DNA of 64,000 nucleotides from Salinarimonas soli (GTDB taxonomy: Bacteria; Pseudomonadota; Alphaproteobacteria; Rhizobiales; Beijerinckiaceae). The notes below the pieces were generated by a model that saw only the letters and a program-made list of their open reading frames with translations, was not told the origin of the DNA and did not search any database. A program made the translations under genes and the position numbers. Shown piece by piece: positions 63,816 to 64,000 of this stretch. The stretch's first letter is position 1. The number at the start of each line of letters is the position of its first letter. The stretch spans positions 1 to 64,000 of the forward strand of contig NZ_VUOA01000009.1 of the NCBI RefSeq assembly GCF_008386575.1, given 5' to 3'.

Positions 63816-64000
63816 ATGTCCAACCCAAATCTAGGCGATAGTTGTCTCGTCCTTTTGGCCGAAGACAACTTGATGGTTGGGATCACTCTTGAGGAGGATC
63901 TCACCAACGTCGGCTACACCGTCGCTGGTCCGTTTGCGAGCTGTTCGGCAGCGACTGCGTGGTTGAAGACCTCGACGCCCAACATCGCGATTCTTGACGT
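63816..64000 (+). CDS. Response regulator receiver domain (partial, cut by window end)
   Basis: Translation of the visible 61 residues gives SCLVLLAEDNLMVGITLEEDL, then VGYTVAGPFASCSAATAWL, and ends IAILDV. The acidic pair (ED) and the phosphoacceptor Asp in IAILDV are those of CheY-like receivers. The remaining 3' end lies outside. It is possibly a single-domain receiver, as often in Hyphomicrobiales. It has no clear partner in view. Confidence 0.8.
   Translation, partial: MSNPNLGDSCLVLLAEDNLMVGITLEEDLTNVGYTVAGPFASCSAATAWLKTSTPNIAILD

Noticed and set aside
53797-64000. A CRISPR array or phage genome
   Set aside because: No regularly spaced repeats with unique spacers, no cas genes, no structural phage genes; the palindromes are irregularly spaced.

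Overview
The window is about 64 kb of very GC-rich bacterial chromosome. Gene content and order point to an alphaproteobacterium of the order Hyphomicrobiales (Rhizobiales), perhaps near Methylobacteriaceae/Microvirga, but the genus cannot be fixed from sequence alone. Supporting signs are a boxA-type rRNA leader, the rlpA-dac-tmk-holB-metG-tatD-MBL block, a short-Q-loop cytochrome bd oxidase, many LysR/SulP/CoA-ester genes, and high third-position GC that produces very long antisense reading frames. No CRISPR array or intact insertion sequence was seen.

Layout of the core part (1-53.8 kb). The left edge carries, on the minus strand, what looks like the promoter and boxA leader of an rRNA operon whose genes would lie outside the window. 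Then follow: a methyltransferase-like protein; NADP isocitrate dehydrogenase; a secreted phospholipase A2-like protein; TrmJ; an exported alpha/beta-hydrolase lacking its Ser nucleophile; a Tat-exported amine oxidase; glutamate racemase; TerC; a tartrate/isopropylmalate-type dehydrogenase; a DUF2182 membrane protein; a UbiH-like monooxygenase; an AMACR-like protein; an AEC carrier; a malyl-CoA-lyase-like protein; HspQ; a GcvA-type LysR regulator; SulP; quinone oxidoreductase; RimO; dihydropyrimidinase; RppH; and a Na/Pi symporter. From 29.8 to 33.7 kb, four overlapping genes (PIG-L deacetylase, GT4 glycosyltransferase, GNAT, methyltransferase) form one operon of unknown product. PcaB, TauE, a GbsR-type regulator with cydAB, and a copper module (MerR-type operator, CopA, CueR) follow. 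The cell-envelope/translation/replication cluster (MBL, tatD, metG, holB, tmk, dac, rlpA) and a class A penicillin-binding protein come next. The core ends in a ParA/ribbon-helix-helix pair and tRNA-Ser(UGA).

Accessory part (53.8-64 kb). To the right of tRNA-Ser the sequence becomes more A/T-rich and is dominated by short or poorly known genes: a lipoprotein, DUF4336, a two-gene unit ending in a RelE/ParE-fold protein, a HAD-like/UbiA-like membrane fusion with degraded catalytic motifs, a serine-recombinase remnant, DUF6173, DUF2513, a candidate small RNA with a near-consensus promoter and a strong hairpin, DUF3800, and a 316-residue unknown. A family of 23-bp imperfect palindromes occurs at both ends of this region. 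It looks like a decayed island inserted at tRNA-Ser, but no intact integrase or second att copy is visible. The window ends inside a response-regulator receiver gene.

The strongest candidates for something undescribed are the deacetylase/GT4/GNAT/methyltransferase operon, the RelE-like protein with a large non-canonical partner, the candidate small RNA near 61.1 kb, the degenerate HAD/UbiA-like fusion, and the 23-bp palindrome family.
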